From positions 1,364,001-1,428,000 of the forward strand of contig AP012044.1 of the NCBI GenBank assembly GCA_000283575.1: 64,000 nucleotides of DNA. The letters run 5' to 3'. Made by a program: the position numbers and the translations under genes. Origin of the DNA: Oscillibacter valericigenes Sjm18-20. Its GTDB lineage: Bacteria; Bacillota; Clostridia; Oscillospirales; Oscillospiraceae. This document shows, in pieces, positions 17,611 to 26,082 of the stretch; the stretch's first letter is position 1, and every line of letters begins with the position of its first letter. The notes below the pieces were generated by a model, which saw nothing but the letters and a program-made list of their open reading frames with translations, did not search any database and was not told where the DNA came from.

Positions 17611-18453
17611 TTGGATGACAACTGGATTACAGAAAATCTGACGGGGGCCTTTGATACATGGAACAGCAAACTGACGGAGATATGGTCGTTAGTCAGCGAA
17701 ACGCCCCAGCACTTCAAGGGCGGGGCCATGTGGGATTTGGCACAGAACATCAACGGGGCGTTGCAGGCCATCGGCTACGGGCTGCTGATTTTGTTCTTTG
17801 CCATCAGTATTTTTAAGAGTAGCGCAAACTTCCGGGACTTCCGCAGGCCGGAGCAGGCGCTGCGCTACTTCATCCGCTTTGTGGCGGCGAAAACCGCCGT
17901 GACCTACGGCATGGATATTATGACCTCGCTGTTCAATATCTGCGCGGGAATTATCTCCACGGTGGCGGGGAGGCTAGGCAACCTCACCGGAGCAGCAGTC
18001 ACCCTGCCGGACGAGATTAAGACCGCCATCGACGAGGTGGGTTTTCTCGCCAGCATTCCGTTGTGGTTGGTGACCATTCTCGGAAGCGTGTTTATCACGG
18101 TGTTGTCTTTCGTGATGATTCTGACCGTGTACAGCCGGTTTTTCCGTCTGTATATGTATACCGCTTTGGCTCCGATTCCGCTTTCCACCTTCGCCGGGGA
18201 AAGTACCTCGAACACCGGAAAGACGTTCATCAAAAGCTACCTCGGCGTGTGTCTGGAGGGCGCGGTTATTGTGCTGGCCTGCATGATCTTTGCCGCGTTC
18301 ACATCCAGCGGCTCACCGGGCATCGTAAACCCGAATGCTTCCGCCGTTACCATGGTCTGGAGTTATCTGGCGGAGACCATTTTCAATATGCTGGTGCTGG
18401 TAGGACTGGTGAAGGGCGCGGATCGGATTATAAAGGAGATGTTTGGACTATGA
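17611..18453 (+). CDS. TrbL/VirB6-like polytopic channel protein
   Basis: A polytopic membrane protein of about 280 residues. It opens DDNWITENLTGAFDTWNSKL, followed by hydrophobic segments (ALQAIGYGLLILFFAISIF, IPLWLVTILGSVFITVLSFVMIL, GAVIVLACMIFAAFTS and a last one near FNMLVLVGLV). The best in-frame start is TTG at 17611, 10 bases after AGGAGG (17595-17600). An ATG at 17606 is out of frame and stops after eleven codons, so a one-base change near the start is possible. Family and position match the VirB6/TrbL-like subunit. An IS30 copy lies 15 bases after the stop and separates it from prgI-virB4. Confidence 0.8.
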   Translation: MDDNWITENLTGAFDTWNSKLTEIWSLVSETPQHFKGGAMWDLAQNINGALQAIGYGLLILFFAISIFKSSANFRDFRRPEQALRYFIRFVAAKTAVTYGMDIMTSLFNICAGIISTVAGRLGNLTGAAVTLPDEIKTAIDEVGFLASIPLWLVTILGSVFITVLSFVMILTVYSRFFRLYMYTALAPIPLSTFAGESTSNTGKTFIKSYLGVCLEGAVIVLACMIFAAFTSSGSPGIVNPNASAVTMVWSYLAETIFNMLVLVGLVKGADRIIKEMFGL

Positions 18454-18468
18454 GCTAAAAAATATGAT

Positions 18469-19682
18469 CGCAAATTGCAAGTGCAAGTTAGACACCCCGG
18501 CAAAACGGCAGCGGGGGTTCAGGCAGCGTAAACGCCGTCCAGGAATGCTTCAAACAGCTCCTCCGGCGTCTGGAAGCCGAGCCGCCTGCGTGGGCGTCCA
18601 TTCAGTTCATCGGCAAAGGCCAGAATCTGCTCGGGAGAGAACTTCTCCATGGAGACGCCCTTTGGAATAAAACCCCGCAGCAGGCCGTTATGGCGCTCGT
18701 TTACGGGTCGCTCCCATGACGAGTACGGATGTGCAAAGTAGACCAGCGTGCCCCACTGTTCAGCCTGAGCAAAGTCCTCAAACTCGGAGCCGTTGTCGAC
18801 GGTAATACTCTTGAAAACATCGTGAAAGCGGTTACCATATTCGGCACGGAGGGCCTGCATGGCGGCTTGTACTGCCCCGCTGGTCTTGCTGGGAATACGC
18901 ATGGCGATGTAGTTGTCAGTTACTCTCTCAACGAGGGAGAACACAACCGCTTCTTTGCCGTTCCGGAGACCAACAACTGTGTCAGCTTCCCAGTGACCCA
19001 GCTCCGCACGGGCAGCAACCTCGGCGGGGCGTTCCTCAATGCTGCGGCCTTTGGGACGTTTGTTGACACGGCTTTTTCCATTGGAAACTCTACGTTTTAG
19101 AACATCGGGGACTTCAAAGACCGTGAGTGGAAGATTACCAGCCTCCAGTTCATTGTAAAGCGTCTTGGTGCACACCATCTCGTCATCCCGGAACAGATTA
19201 TGCAGTCTTGCGTAGCCAACGCAGGCATCCAGAGACCAGCTGTGCTTTCGGACCATCTCAACTACGAACGCCACGAACTTGGAGCAGCGGATAATGGAAT
19301 GGCGCTTTCTGCATCGCTCTCTGTTTGCCTTGTAAACGGATTGACCTCGCTTTGCACTGTATCCGGGAGCACGACCCTTCCGGCTTTTGCGTGGCGGTGT
19401 TCCACGTTTCAGCTCATTCTGGACCGTGCCGTGAGCACAATTTACTTTGCAGGCAATGGCTCGATATGAAAGCCCTAATTTACGCAGTTCCTGAATGGCA
19501 CCACGTTCCGTGGGACCTAAATGCTGTCCACACTTGCGTTCCGGTTCGGTTGTGATATAATCTTGGCAGTCCATAGTGATTGCCCTCCTCGGTATTTGGT
19601 GTCTTTGTCGTTACCATTTTACCATGAGGAAAATCACTATGGATTTTTCTGTTCAAGTGTCCAACTTCATCTTACAATCGGC
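18469..19682 (-). mobile_element. IS30-family insertion sequence (1214 bp) with 14-bp target duplication
   Basis: Imperfect 26-bp terminal inverted repeats (18470-18495 and 19657-19682, about 19 matches, sharing AAGTT and GACAC blocks) enclose one transposase gene on the minus strand. The flanks carry an exact 14-base direct repeat, CTAAAAAATATGAT, at 18455-18468 and 19683-19696. This marks the target duplication and the exact ends. The insertion lies just after the TrbL-like gene and could be polar on prgI and virB4. Confidence 0.9.
18519..19574 (-). CDS. IS30-family transposase
   Basis: A 351-residue transposase. The N-terminal helix-turn-helix is LGPTERGAIQELRKLGLSYR ... IACKVNCAHGTVQNELKRG. 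The DDE core is present: first Asp in GHWEADTVVG, second Asp in ITVDNGSEF, and the Glu in ERPVNERHNGLLRGFIPKG. It is full length for the family and has no internal stop, so the element may be active. Confidence 0.92.
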   Translation of the reverse strand: MDCQDYITTEPERKCGQHLGPTERGAIQELRKLGLSYRAIACKVNCAHGTVQNELKRGTPPRKSRKGRAPGYSAKRGQSVYKANRERCRKRHSIIRCSKFVAFVVEMVRKHSWSLDACVGYARLHNLFRDDEMVCTKTLYNELEAGNLPLTVFEVPDVLKRRVSNGKSRVNKRPKGRSIEERPAEVAARAELGHWEADTVVGLRNGKEAVVFSLVERVTDNYIAMRIPSKTSGAVQAAMQALRAEYGNRFHDVFKSITVDNGSEFEDFAQAEQWGTLVYFAHPYSSWERPVNERHNGLLRGFIPKGVSMEKFSPEQILAFADELNGRPRRRLGFQTPEELFEAFLDGVYAA

Positions 19683-19720
19683 CTAAAAAATATGATACTT
19701 ACTCAATTAAAGGAAAATGG

Positions 19721-20269
19721 TTATTGATATACAGTAATTTCAGAAAGAATACCGGTTCCAACACTTAATTTGCCTGAAATTATAGAGTTTCCTGCAACAA
19801 AAACAATTATAGCATCTGTGCAGTCAATCTGATTAAACACTATACTGTAATGCTTGGCCCACCCATATATTCCTAAGTCAGAGTATCCAATTTTAGATGC
19901 ACCCTCTGGAATTAGCAGAGTACCACTACCACCGGAAAGGTTATCTAAAATAGAGGCAGTATCTACTGCGCTACTTATTGTAGAAATGGTTTCGTTTATA
20001 TCTGATACGCTACCAATGATGAGTGAAGGAATTGTAACTGATTCACTATATGACATACGCTTTGAATAAGGAATCTCTAGTTCATTTGTTTGCACGTCAC
20101 TGCCGTCAAAAATTTTCAAAGGAGAATAGCTAATACTTTGTTGTGTCATCCAGCACGAAACTAAACACAATGCTATAAAAGCTACTATACCAATAATGAC
20201 AACTTTTAAATGAGAGCGCAGAAACAATAAAGCATGGTCTATTATTCTATAAATATCATGTAACTGCAT
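19721..20269 (-). CDS. Unrecognised membrane-anchored protein, antisense within the conjugation operon
   Basis: The start at 20269 follows GGAGGC, and the protein opens MQLHDIYRIIDHALLFLRSHLK. The 182-residue product has one membrane segment (VVIIGIVAFIALCLVSCWM) and an extracellular, Ser/Ile-rich domain ending GILSEITVYQ. I do not recognise the family. The gene is clearly more AT-rich than the transfer genes, runs against them and has its own promoter (TTGATT-17-TAAAAT, 20329 to 20301). It looks like a recently gained accessory gene, possibly affecting the cell surface or exclusion, but this is speculation. Confidence 0.6.
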   Translation of the reverse strand: MQLHDIYRIIDHALLFLRSHLKVVIIGIVAFIALCLVSCWMTQQSISYSPLKIFDGSDVQTNELEIPYSKRMSYSESVTIPSLIIGSVSDINETISTISSAVDTASILDNLSGGSGTLLIPEGASKIGYSDLGIYGWAKHYSIVFNQIDCTDAIIVFVAGNSIISGKLSVGTGILSEITVYQ

Positions 20270-20300
20270 ATGAAGCCTCCTTATACCAAAAACAATGTAA

Positions 20301-20329
20301 ATTTTACTCTTTTTAGGCAAGTTAATCAA
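20301..20329 (-). promoter_or_regulatory. Promoter for the antisense membrane-protein gene
   Basis: On the minus strand TTGATT (20324-20329) and TAAAAT (20301-20306) are separated by exactly 17 bases. The start codon is about 32 bases downstream, with GGAGGC in between. Confidence 0.5.
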
Positions 20330-20363
20330 CGACTATAAATACAGATTCCACGGAGTGTTTTTT

Positions 20364-20747
20364 ATGGAAATTAAAATCAACCGCGAGGTGCGGACATACC
20401 ACGAAACCATCTTTTTCGGGTTATCCGCACGACAATTCTTCTGCTCCCTCGGTGCTGTCGCAGTTGCCGTGGGAGCTTACTTTTTATTTAAGGACCCGCT
20501 GGGCAAAGAAACGGCCAGCTGGCTATGTATGGTCTGCGCCGCGCCGCTGGCGGCTGCGGGCTTTTTTAACTACAACGGCTTGCCGCTGGAGAAGCTGCTC
20601 TGGGCGGTGTTCAAAACCAACGTGCTGTGCGCCGGTCGGCGGATCTACAAAAGCAAAAATCAGTATGCAGAGCTTATGAAAGCGCCGATAAAAAAGAGTA
20701 GGGGGAAGAAACATGAAGTTTCCAACAATACCAAAGAAAACAGATAA
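20364..20747 (+). CDS. prgI: PrgI family conjugation protein
   Basis: The start at 20364 (MEIKINREVRTYHETIFFGL) fits the PrgI family better than the ATG at 20355. The 127-residue product has two adjacent membrane segments (FFCSLGAVAVAVGAYFLF and ASWLCMVCAAPLAAAGFF) and the family motif GLPLEKLLWAVFKTNVLC. PrgI is a small inner-membrane partner of VirB4 in Gram-positive type IV secretion. It overlaps virB4 by 35 bases. Confidence 0.82.
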   Translation: MEIKINREVRTYHETIFFGLSARQFFCSLGAVAVAVGAYFLFKDPLGKETASWLCMVCAAPLAAAGFFNYNGLPLEKLLWAVFKTNVLCAGRRIYKSKNQYAELMKAPIKKSRGKKHEVSNNTKENR

Positions 20748-23046
20748 GACTGCTGTGCGCATCCCAAGATCGGCGCAGCAGACCATACCCATCCGGCGTA
20801 TTTACAAAGATGGTATCTGGGAGGTGAGCGGCAAATACAGCCGGACCTGGCGCTTTACCGACGTCAACTATTCCGTGGCCGACGAGGAGGACAAGCGGGA
20901 TATGCTGATTCTCTACTGCGCTCTGGAAAAGGCATTGCCCACGGACGCCATTACCAAAATCTCCATTGTCAACAAAAGGCTCAACCCCAAGGAGTTTCAG
21001 AAAGAAATGCTGTTGCCGACCAAACAGGACGGAAGGGACAATTACCGCAGCGAGTATAACCGCATGATGCTGGACAAGGCGGCAGAGGGCAACAACATCA
21101 TTCAGGAGCGATACATTACTGTGTCCGTGGAGCGCCGGAGCATTGAGGAGGCTCGCAGCTTTTTCGTACGCGTGGCGGGCGACCTCTCCAACAATCTGAA
21201 AAAACTGTCCTCCAGACTGTACGAAATGGAGAACGTGGACCGGCTCCGCGTTCTCCATGATTTTTTCCGTATCGGTGAGGAGGGTGGCTTTTCCTTTGAC
21301 TTCGACAAGCTGGCACGGCGCGGACAGGACTTTAAGGACCGCGTTTGCCCCGACGCCATTCAGTTTCGTTCCAATTACTTTGAGTTGGGCGATTCCAAGG
21401 TGGGGCGGGTACTGTTCCTGAAGGACTACCCATCCTATCTGGAGGACGGTTTCATCAAGGAGTTGACCGATTTCAGCCGTAATCTGGTGCTGTCCGTCGA
21501 CATTCAGCCGGTGCCCACGGACGTGGCGCTGAAGGAAATTCAAAATCAGGCACTGGCGGTGGAAACGGACATCACCCGCTGGCAGAACAAGCAGAACCAG
21601 AACAACAACTTTTCCGCCATACCGCCCATGCAGCTCACAGAGGCCCGAAACAATATGCGGGAGTTTCTGGACGACCTCACCGCCCGCGACCAGCGCATGA
21701 CGCTGTGCGTAATGACCCTCGTTCACATTGCCGACAGCAAGAAACAGCTGGACGCGGACACCGATACCATCAGGAGCATTGCGGGTGGTAAAAACTGCGA
21801 ACTATCCGTGCTGACCTATCAGCAGGAAGATGGGCTGAATACGGCGCTGCCCTACGGACTTCGAAAAATTGACACGCTGCGGACGCTGACCACGGAGAGC
21901 GCCGCGGCGCTGGTGCCCTTTTCCTCGCAGGAAATTCGGCACCGCAACGGTATCTATTACGGCGTCAACGCCACCAGCCGCAACCTGATCGTTTGCAATC
22001 GCCGGCAGCTGCTCAACGGCAACGGTTTCATTCTCGGCGTGTCCGGTTCCGGCAAGTCCTTTGCCGCCAAGGAGGAAATTACCTCGATTGCTCTGTCCAC
22101 CGACGACGATATTCTGATTGTCGACCCGGAGCGGGAGTACGCGCCCCTTGTCCGCGCCCTGGGCGGAGAAGTGGTGCAGATCTCCGCAGGCAGTCCCAAC
22201 CACATCAACGCCATGGACATGGCAAGCGGCTACGGCGAAGTGGACGGCAAGACGGAAAATCCGCTGATTCTGAAAAGCCAGTTCATCATGTCCCTGTGCG
22301 AACAGCTCATGAAGCCGGAAGTGGTGGGAGCTAAGGAAAAATCCATCATTGGCCGCTGCGTGGGCAATGTCTACCGGGATTACATCAAGAATTATGAGAA
22401 TCCGCCCACGCTGAAAGAATTCAGGGAGGAACTGCTGCGTCAGCCGGAGCCGCAGGCCCAGTCCATTGCCTTGGCGCTGGAGCTGTTCACAGACGGGAGC
22501 CTCAACGTCTTTGCTCATCAAACCAACGTGAACATGAACAACCGCATTATGCTCTTTGATATTTTTGATCTGGGCAGCCAGCTGAAAACCGTGGGGATGC
22601 TGGTCATGCTGGACGCCATTTTAAACCGCGTCATTGAAAACCACAAGCGCGGGCGGCGCACATGGATTTACATTGATGAAATCTACCTGTTTTTCACAAA
22701 CGAATACAGCACGAACTTCCTGGAGGAGAGCTGGAAACGGTTCCGCAAGAAAAATGCCGCAGCCACCGGTATTACTCAGAACGTCACCGACTGCCTGCGC
22801 TCTCCAACGGCGAAAAATATGCTGGCCAACAGTGAGTTTTTGCTGATGCTCAGTCAGGCCCCCACTGATCAGCAGGAACTTGTTAATCTGCTGCGCATCT
22901 CGGAGCAGCAGCTGGGCTACATCACCAATGCCGAAGTCGGCCACGGACTGATTAAAGTTGGCGGTGCACTGGTGCCTTTTATCAACCACTTCCCGGCGAA
23001 TACGGAGTTATATAAACTTATGACCACAAAACAGGGAGAGATGTGA
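20713..23046 (+). CDS. virB4: VirB4/TraE-type conjugation ATPase
   Basis: A 777-residue cytoplasmic ATPase that powers the type IV secretion channel. Walker A is GVSGSGKS at residues 442-449 and Walker B TWIYIDEIYLF (D655/E656). A typical late motif is GITQNVTDCLRSPTAKNMLANSEF. Length and motif spacing are normal, so the gene looks intact. It overlaps prgI and ends before a converging repressor gene. Polarity from the upstream IS30 could affect its expression. Confidence 0.92.
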   Translation: MKFPTIPKKTDKTAVRIPRSAQQTIPIRRIYKDGIWEVSGKYSRTWRFTDVNYSVADEEDKRDMLILYCALEKALPTDAITKISIVNKRLNPKEFQKEMLLPTKQDGRDNYRSEYNRMMLDKAAEGNNIIQERYITVSVERRSIEEARSFFVRVAGDLSNNLKKLSSRLYEMENVDRLRVLHDFFRIGEEGGFSFDFDKLARRGQDFKDRVCPDAIQFRSNYFELGDSKVGRVLFLKDYPSYLEDGFIKELTDFSRNLVLSVDIQPVPTDVALKEIQNQALAVETDITRWQNKQNQNNNFSAIPPMQLTEARNNMREFLDDLTARDQRMTLCVMTLVHIADSKKQLDADTDTIRSIAGGKNCELSVLTYQQEDGLNTALPYGLRKIDTLRTLTTESAAALVPFSSQEIRHRNGIYYGVNATSRNLIVCNRRQLLNGNGFILGVSGSGKSFAAKEEITSIALSTDDDILIVDPEREYAPLVRALGGEVVQISAGSPNHINAMDMASGYGEVDGKTENPLILKSQFIMSLCEQLMKPEVVGAKEKSIIGRCVGNVYRDYIKNYENPPTLKEFREELLRQPEPQAQSIALALELFTDGSLNVFAHQTNVNMNNRIMLFDIFDLGSQLKTVGMLVMLDAILNRVIENHKRGRRTWIYIDEIYLFFTNEYSTNFLEESWKRFRKKNAAATGITQNVTDCLRSPTAKNMLANSEFLLMLSQAPTDQQELVNLLRISEQQLGYITNAEVGHGLIKVGGALVPFINHFPANTELYKLMTTKQGEM

Positions 23047-23078
23047 GCGGGCAATGGAATAACCATTGCCCGCTTCAC

Positions 23079-23318
23079 TCAGTTCAGTCCTTTAAAGAAG
23101 TCATCAAAACTGCATTTCAGGATTTTTTGAAAAGCCACCAGTTCACTTGTGCGCACGTTATAACTGCCATTTTCGATGTGGGCATAGAAATCCCGCGACA
23201 TATCAATGCCGTAAAGCTGCATTTTCGCAGCCATCTGCTCCTGCGTCAAGCCTGTGGCTGTACGCAGTCTTTGAAGATTTGTTCCAATACATTGGTCCTG
23301 CTTGATTTTCTGATCCAT
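23079..23318 (-). CDS. XRE-family repressor (79 aa)
   Basis: The start at 23318 (MDQKIKQDQCIGTNLQRLRT) follows GAGGGG. A helix-turn-helix of the Cro/CI type covers about residues 14-68: LRTATGLTQEQMAAKMQLYGIDMSRDFYAHIENGSYNVRT. It is divergent from the downstream small protein and NlpC/P60 gene, and two TGTG/CACA palindromes sit between them. It probably represses that promoter and its own, as in many ICE switches; this is inferred from layout. Confidence 0.8.
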   Translation of the reverse strand: MDQKIKQDQCIGTNLQRLRTATGLTQEQMAAKMQLYGIDMSRDFYAHIENGSYNVRTSELVAFQKILKCSFDDFFKGLN

Positions 23319-23338
23319 AGCGCACCCCTCAATAGAAG

Positions 23339-23410
23339 TGTGTGGCAATCCACACATTACTATTGAGTATATGCGAAAAATGTTGTATTATTGTGTGAAA
23401 TACCACACAA
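23339..23410 (+). promoter_or_regulatory. Divergent promoter with two operators of the XRE repressor
   Basis: Operator 1 is TGTGTGG-caat-CCACACA (23339-23356). Operator 2 is TTGTGTG-aaatac-CACACAA (23391-23410). Between them is a rightward promoter TTGAGT (23363-23368), 17 bases, TATTAT (23386-23391). Operator 2 begins at the last base of the -10 box and so covers the start site; operator 1 lies near the repressor's own start. All of this is read directly; binding by the XRE protein is inferred. Confidence 0.65.
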
Positions 23411-23428
23411 AGAAATGAGGGGGTTATT

Positions 23429-23656
23429 ATGAACAGAAAAATCTATCGAAAACTCGCCAGGCAGCATGGCGTTACCGTTGCGGAGGTGAAGCAGAATATA
23501 CAGGAGGCCATTAACGCGGCCTATACGGACCCGGACAGGAATCTAATCACAATTAAGGCGCAAAATGCCGTCTTGCGCAGGGGCGAAATTCCAACGCCGG
23601 ACGAGCTGATCAATTATGCCGCCGCTGAGGTGCGGCGGCGGGAAAAAGAGAAGTAG
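23429..23656 (+). CDS. Small ICE protein with Spo0A-C-like helical fold (75 aa)
   Basis: A 75-residue protein preceded by AGGGGG. The sequence KIYRKLARQHGVTVAEVKQN followed by IQEAINAAYTDPD matches the short Spo0A C-terminal-like proteins often found on clostridial elements. These are probably DNA-binding helix-turn-helix proteins. It is the first gene after the operator region, so it may be a regulator of transfer. The family match is by memory of the pattern. Confidence 0.6.
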   Translation: MNRKIYRKLARQHGVTVAEVKQNIQEAINAAYTDPDRNLITIKAQNAVLRRGEIPTPDELINYAAAEVRRREKEK

Positions 23657-23663
23657 GTGTACC

Positions 23664-25568
23664 ATGAATGAGATTAAAACACGACCCAAGACGCGGGAAA
23701 TCAAGGTAAGGGACGCTGCCGCCCTCGCGCCGAAGGAGCTTTCAAAGCTGATGAAAGACAGTACCGCAATCAGACAACTGCGGCAGCGGGACTTCGGTGA
23801 GGACAGCGGTACAGCGGACAGCGCCGCCGTGCGGGATGCAATTGGCGAGTTTGAGGGTGACGCAAAAGACACCGCCGCTTACGGTTCCCGCAAGGCATAC
23901 CGCGCAGGGAAGCGGCTGGCGCAGAAAGAATACGATAAACAATTCAGAACAGATAAAACTAAAACAGAAAAGAAGGCTGACCATTCCACAGTGGATGGCC
24001 AGCCTTCTGATTTTTCCGGACAGGATACTCCCCAGACGGTCAAGGCCAAGCGGGTATACCGCAAGGAAAAGGCAAAACAGCAACGGGAAGACCAGCGGGA
24101 AATCAAAGTGCGCGGAGAAGTGTCGGAGAGCCGCAAGACCGTTGGAGATTTGCGTCAAGGTGGTGTTTTTTTCGATGATTCTGTGAATGTGTCAGAGCGC
24201 CGGTTTTCCTTTGGGCGTGACAGCGGTAAAAAGACGGCTACTGTGCCGAAGAAAAAAATGCCGTTGCTTGCAGATGACAATTTTCGCGCAGCCAACAGCG
24301 GGGCCACTACCACAGCGGAAAGAGCCAAGGTCCATGCCACGCGGAAAATGCAGCGGCAGCTTGCGCAGGAAATCGCTCAAAAATCCGCGCAGGCCACGAA
24401 AACTGCCTCAAAGGGTCTTTCCCAGTTGAAGGATGCCGTGGTTCGCACCGGCAAAGCCATCGTGAGGGCGGCAGTCGGTTTACTGGGCGGAGCAGGCGGC
24501 TTGATTGCGTTGGTGCTGGTTATCGGCGGCGCAGCGGCAGTCATCGGAACACCGTTCGGCGTGTTCTGGTCTGGACAGGACGCGGACGCTCAGTCCGTGC
24601 CGCAGGCCGTGGCGACCATCAATATGGAGTTTACGGCCAAAATCAATCAGATTCAGGCGGAGCATCCTGCGGACAGCGTAGTGATTCACCGTGTTCCTGG
24701 CGGCAGTGGCCTCTCCATCACCAACTGGACGGATATTGTTGCCGTGTTCGCGATGAAAACGGCGGGAGCCGATGCAGATGCCACCGATGTGGTAACGATG
24801 GACGAAAAGCGCGTTGATCTTCTGCGCAAAATCTTCTGGGATATGAACGTGGTGACATATTCCGTGGAAACCGTTGGCGATGGCGAGGATACCGAAACCG
24901 TCCTGCACATTATCATCACCAGCAAAACGGCGCAGGAGATGCCGGACATCTATCACTTCAATAAGAGCCAGAGACAGGCGCTGACGGAAATGTTGAAGCC
25001 GGAGTATACCCAGATGCTGGCGGAATTAGTGGGGACCTACGGCGACGAGCTGACCCTGACCGACGAGGAAATCCGTCAAATGCTCTCCAAGATGCCGGAG
25101 GACTTGTCTGCCGACCGCAAGGCCGTGGTGCAGACCGCCTACTCACTCCTCGGCAAGGTCAATTATTTCTGGGGCGGCAAAAGCAGCGCCATCGGCTGGG
25201 ACAGCCGATGGGGAACGCCCACGAGAGTAACTGCCACAGGCAGCAGGATGACCGGAACCATCCGCCCCTATGGGCTGGACTGTTCCGGTTTTGTGGACTG
25301 GGTATTCAATAATTCCATCGGCTATGTCATTGGACATGGTGGCGGCGCTCATGCCCAGCACACCTATTGTACCCCCATCTCATGGAGCGAAGCCCTTCCC
25401 GGCGATCTGGTGTTCTATCCCGGTGACAGCCATGTGGGTATATTTGTCGGTACAGACGAGAGCGGCAATCCGCTGATTGTCCACTGCGCTAGTAGCCAGA
25501 ATAACGTGGTGCTCACCGGCTTGCAGGGCTTTACCTCAATTGAGAGGCCGATAATATATAATTCATAG
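23664..25568 (+). CDS. Conjugation cell-wall hydrolase with C-terminal NlpC/P60 domain
   Basis: The start at 23664 follows GTAGGTGTACC. The 634-residue product has a long charged, Lys/Gln-rich N-terminal region (about 270 residues), one membrane segment (LLGGAGGLIALVLVIGGAAAVIG) and a VirB8/VirB1-like middle. The C-terminal NlpC/P60 peptidase has catalytic Cys540 in DCSGFV and His590 in GDSHVGIF. Such VirB1-like proteins open peptidoglycan for the transfer channel. It is the last recognisable transfer gene in the window. Confidence 0.85.
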   Translation: MNEIKTRPKTREIKVRDAAALAPKELSKLMKDSTAIRQLRQRDFGEDSGTADSAAVRDAIGEFEGDAKDTAAYGSRKAYRAGKRLAQKEYDKQFRTDKTKTEKKADHSTVDGQPSDFSGQDTPQTVKAKRVYRKEKAKQQREDQREIKVRGEVSESRKTVGDLRQGGVFFDDSVNVSERRFSFGRDSGKKTATVPKKKMPLLADDNFRAANSGATTTAERAKVHATRKMQRQLAQEIAQKSAQATKTASKGLSQLKDAVVRTGKAIVRAAVGLLGGAGGLIALVLVIGGAAAVIGTPFGVFWSGQDADAQSVPQAVATINMEFTAKINQIQAEHPADSVVIHRVPGGSGLSITNWTDIVAVFAMKTAGADADATDVVTMDEKRVDLLRKIFWDMNVVTYSVETVGDGEDTETVLHIIITSKTAQEMPDIYHFNKSQRQALTEMLKPEYTQMLAELVGTYGDELTLTDEEIRQMLSKMPEDLSADRKAVVQTAYSLLGKVNYFWGGKSSAIGWDSRWGTPTRVTATGSRMTGTIRPYGLDCSGFVDWVFNNSIGYVIGHGGGAHAQHTYCTPISWSEALPGDLVFYPGDSHVGIFVGTDESGNPLIVHCASSQNNVVLTGLQGFTSIERPIIYNS

Positions 25569-25633
25569 AAAGTGGATGAACTTTGGCATAAAAACAACCC
25601 AAAAGTTATTTCAATATATCATACTATCTAACT

Positions 25634-25963
25634 TTAGGGGTGCAGTTCAATTTTGAAAAACCCGTTAAGATCAACAATAATCGTTAACAAACGTTTTGTT
25701 GTGTATTGGATAGCTTTCTTCAGCGAATGTACGTTGCCACGCAGGTCGGTGATGCAATACCGTCCGCCGGTACGAAGAACGCGCCTTGATTCCTGAAGCG
25801 ATCATACACCGTTCCAGTCCTTGCGGTATCCCAGGGACAGGTGATCGGTATTACTGGCTGTACGGGACATTCCACTGGCCCACATCTTTATTTTGACATC
25901 ACGGAAGACGGCGAATAGGTGAATCCTCTGAAGTATTTGACCGATTATTCTAAGGCTTGGTAA
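25634..25963. pseudogene. Decayed coding remnants, including an M23 peptidase tail
   Basis: On the plus strand, 25823-25918 reads AVSQGQVIGITGCTGHSTGP then HLYFDITEDGE and a stop. This matches the end of an M23/LytM peptidase, but the second His of the usual HLHF is Tyr and no start or upstream domain exists. On the minus strand, 25634-25800 reads ESRRVLRTGGRYCITDLRG ending in a stop, vaguely like a methyltransferase motif. Nothing else was seen in 25569-26029. Confidence 0.5.
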
Positions 25964-26029
25964 TGTCAATGTTGATTGTAGTATGCCGCTCTACCATAAA
26001 TGAGAACATTGAAATAATATAAAACAAAA

Positions 26030-26069
26030 ACGAGAAGCTGTACCTCGAAGGTACAGCTTCTCGTTTTTT
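26030..26069. terminator. Bidirectional terminator at the ICE/assembly-cluster boundary
   Basis: A perfect 16-bp stem (26030-26045 with 26049-26064, loop CGA) is flanked by A-rich sequence on the left and TTTTTT on the right. It would end the minus-strand operon read from 30220 leftward. Confidence 0.85.
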
Positions 26070-26082
26070 AATGACTACTTTT

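Noticed and set aside
18443-18670. Short plus-strand frame starting TTG across the IS30 left end
   Set aside because: It is created by the insertion. Without the IS it reads only about 18 codons and shows no family.
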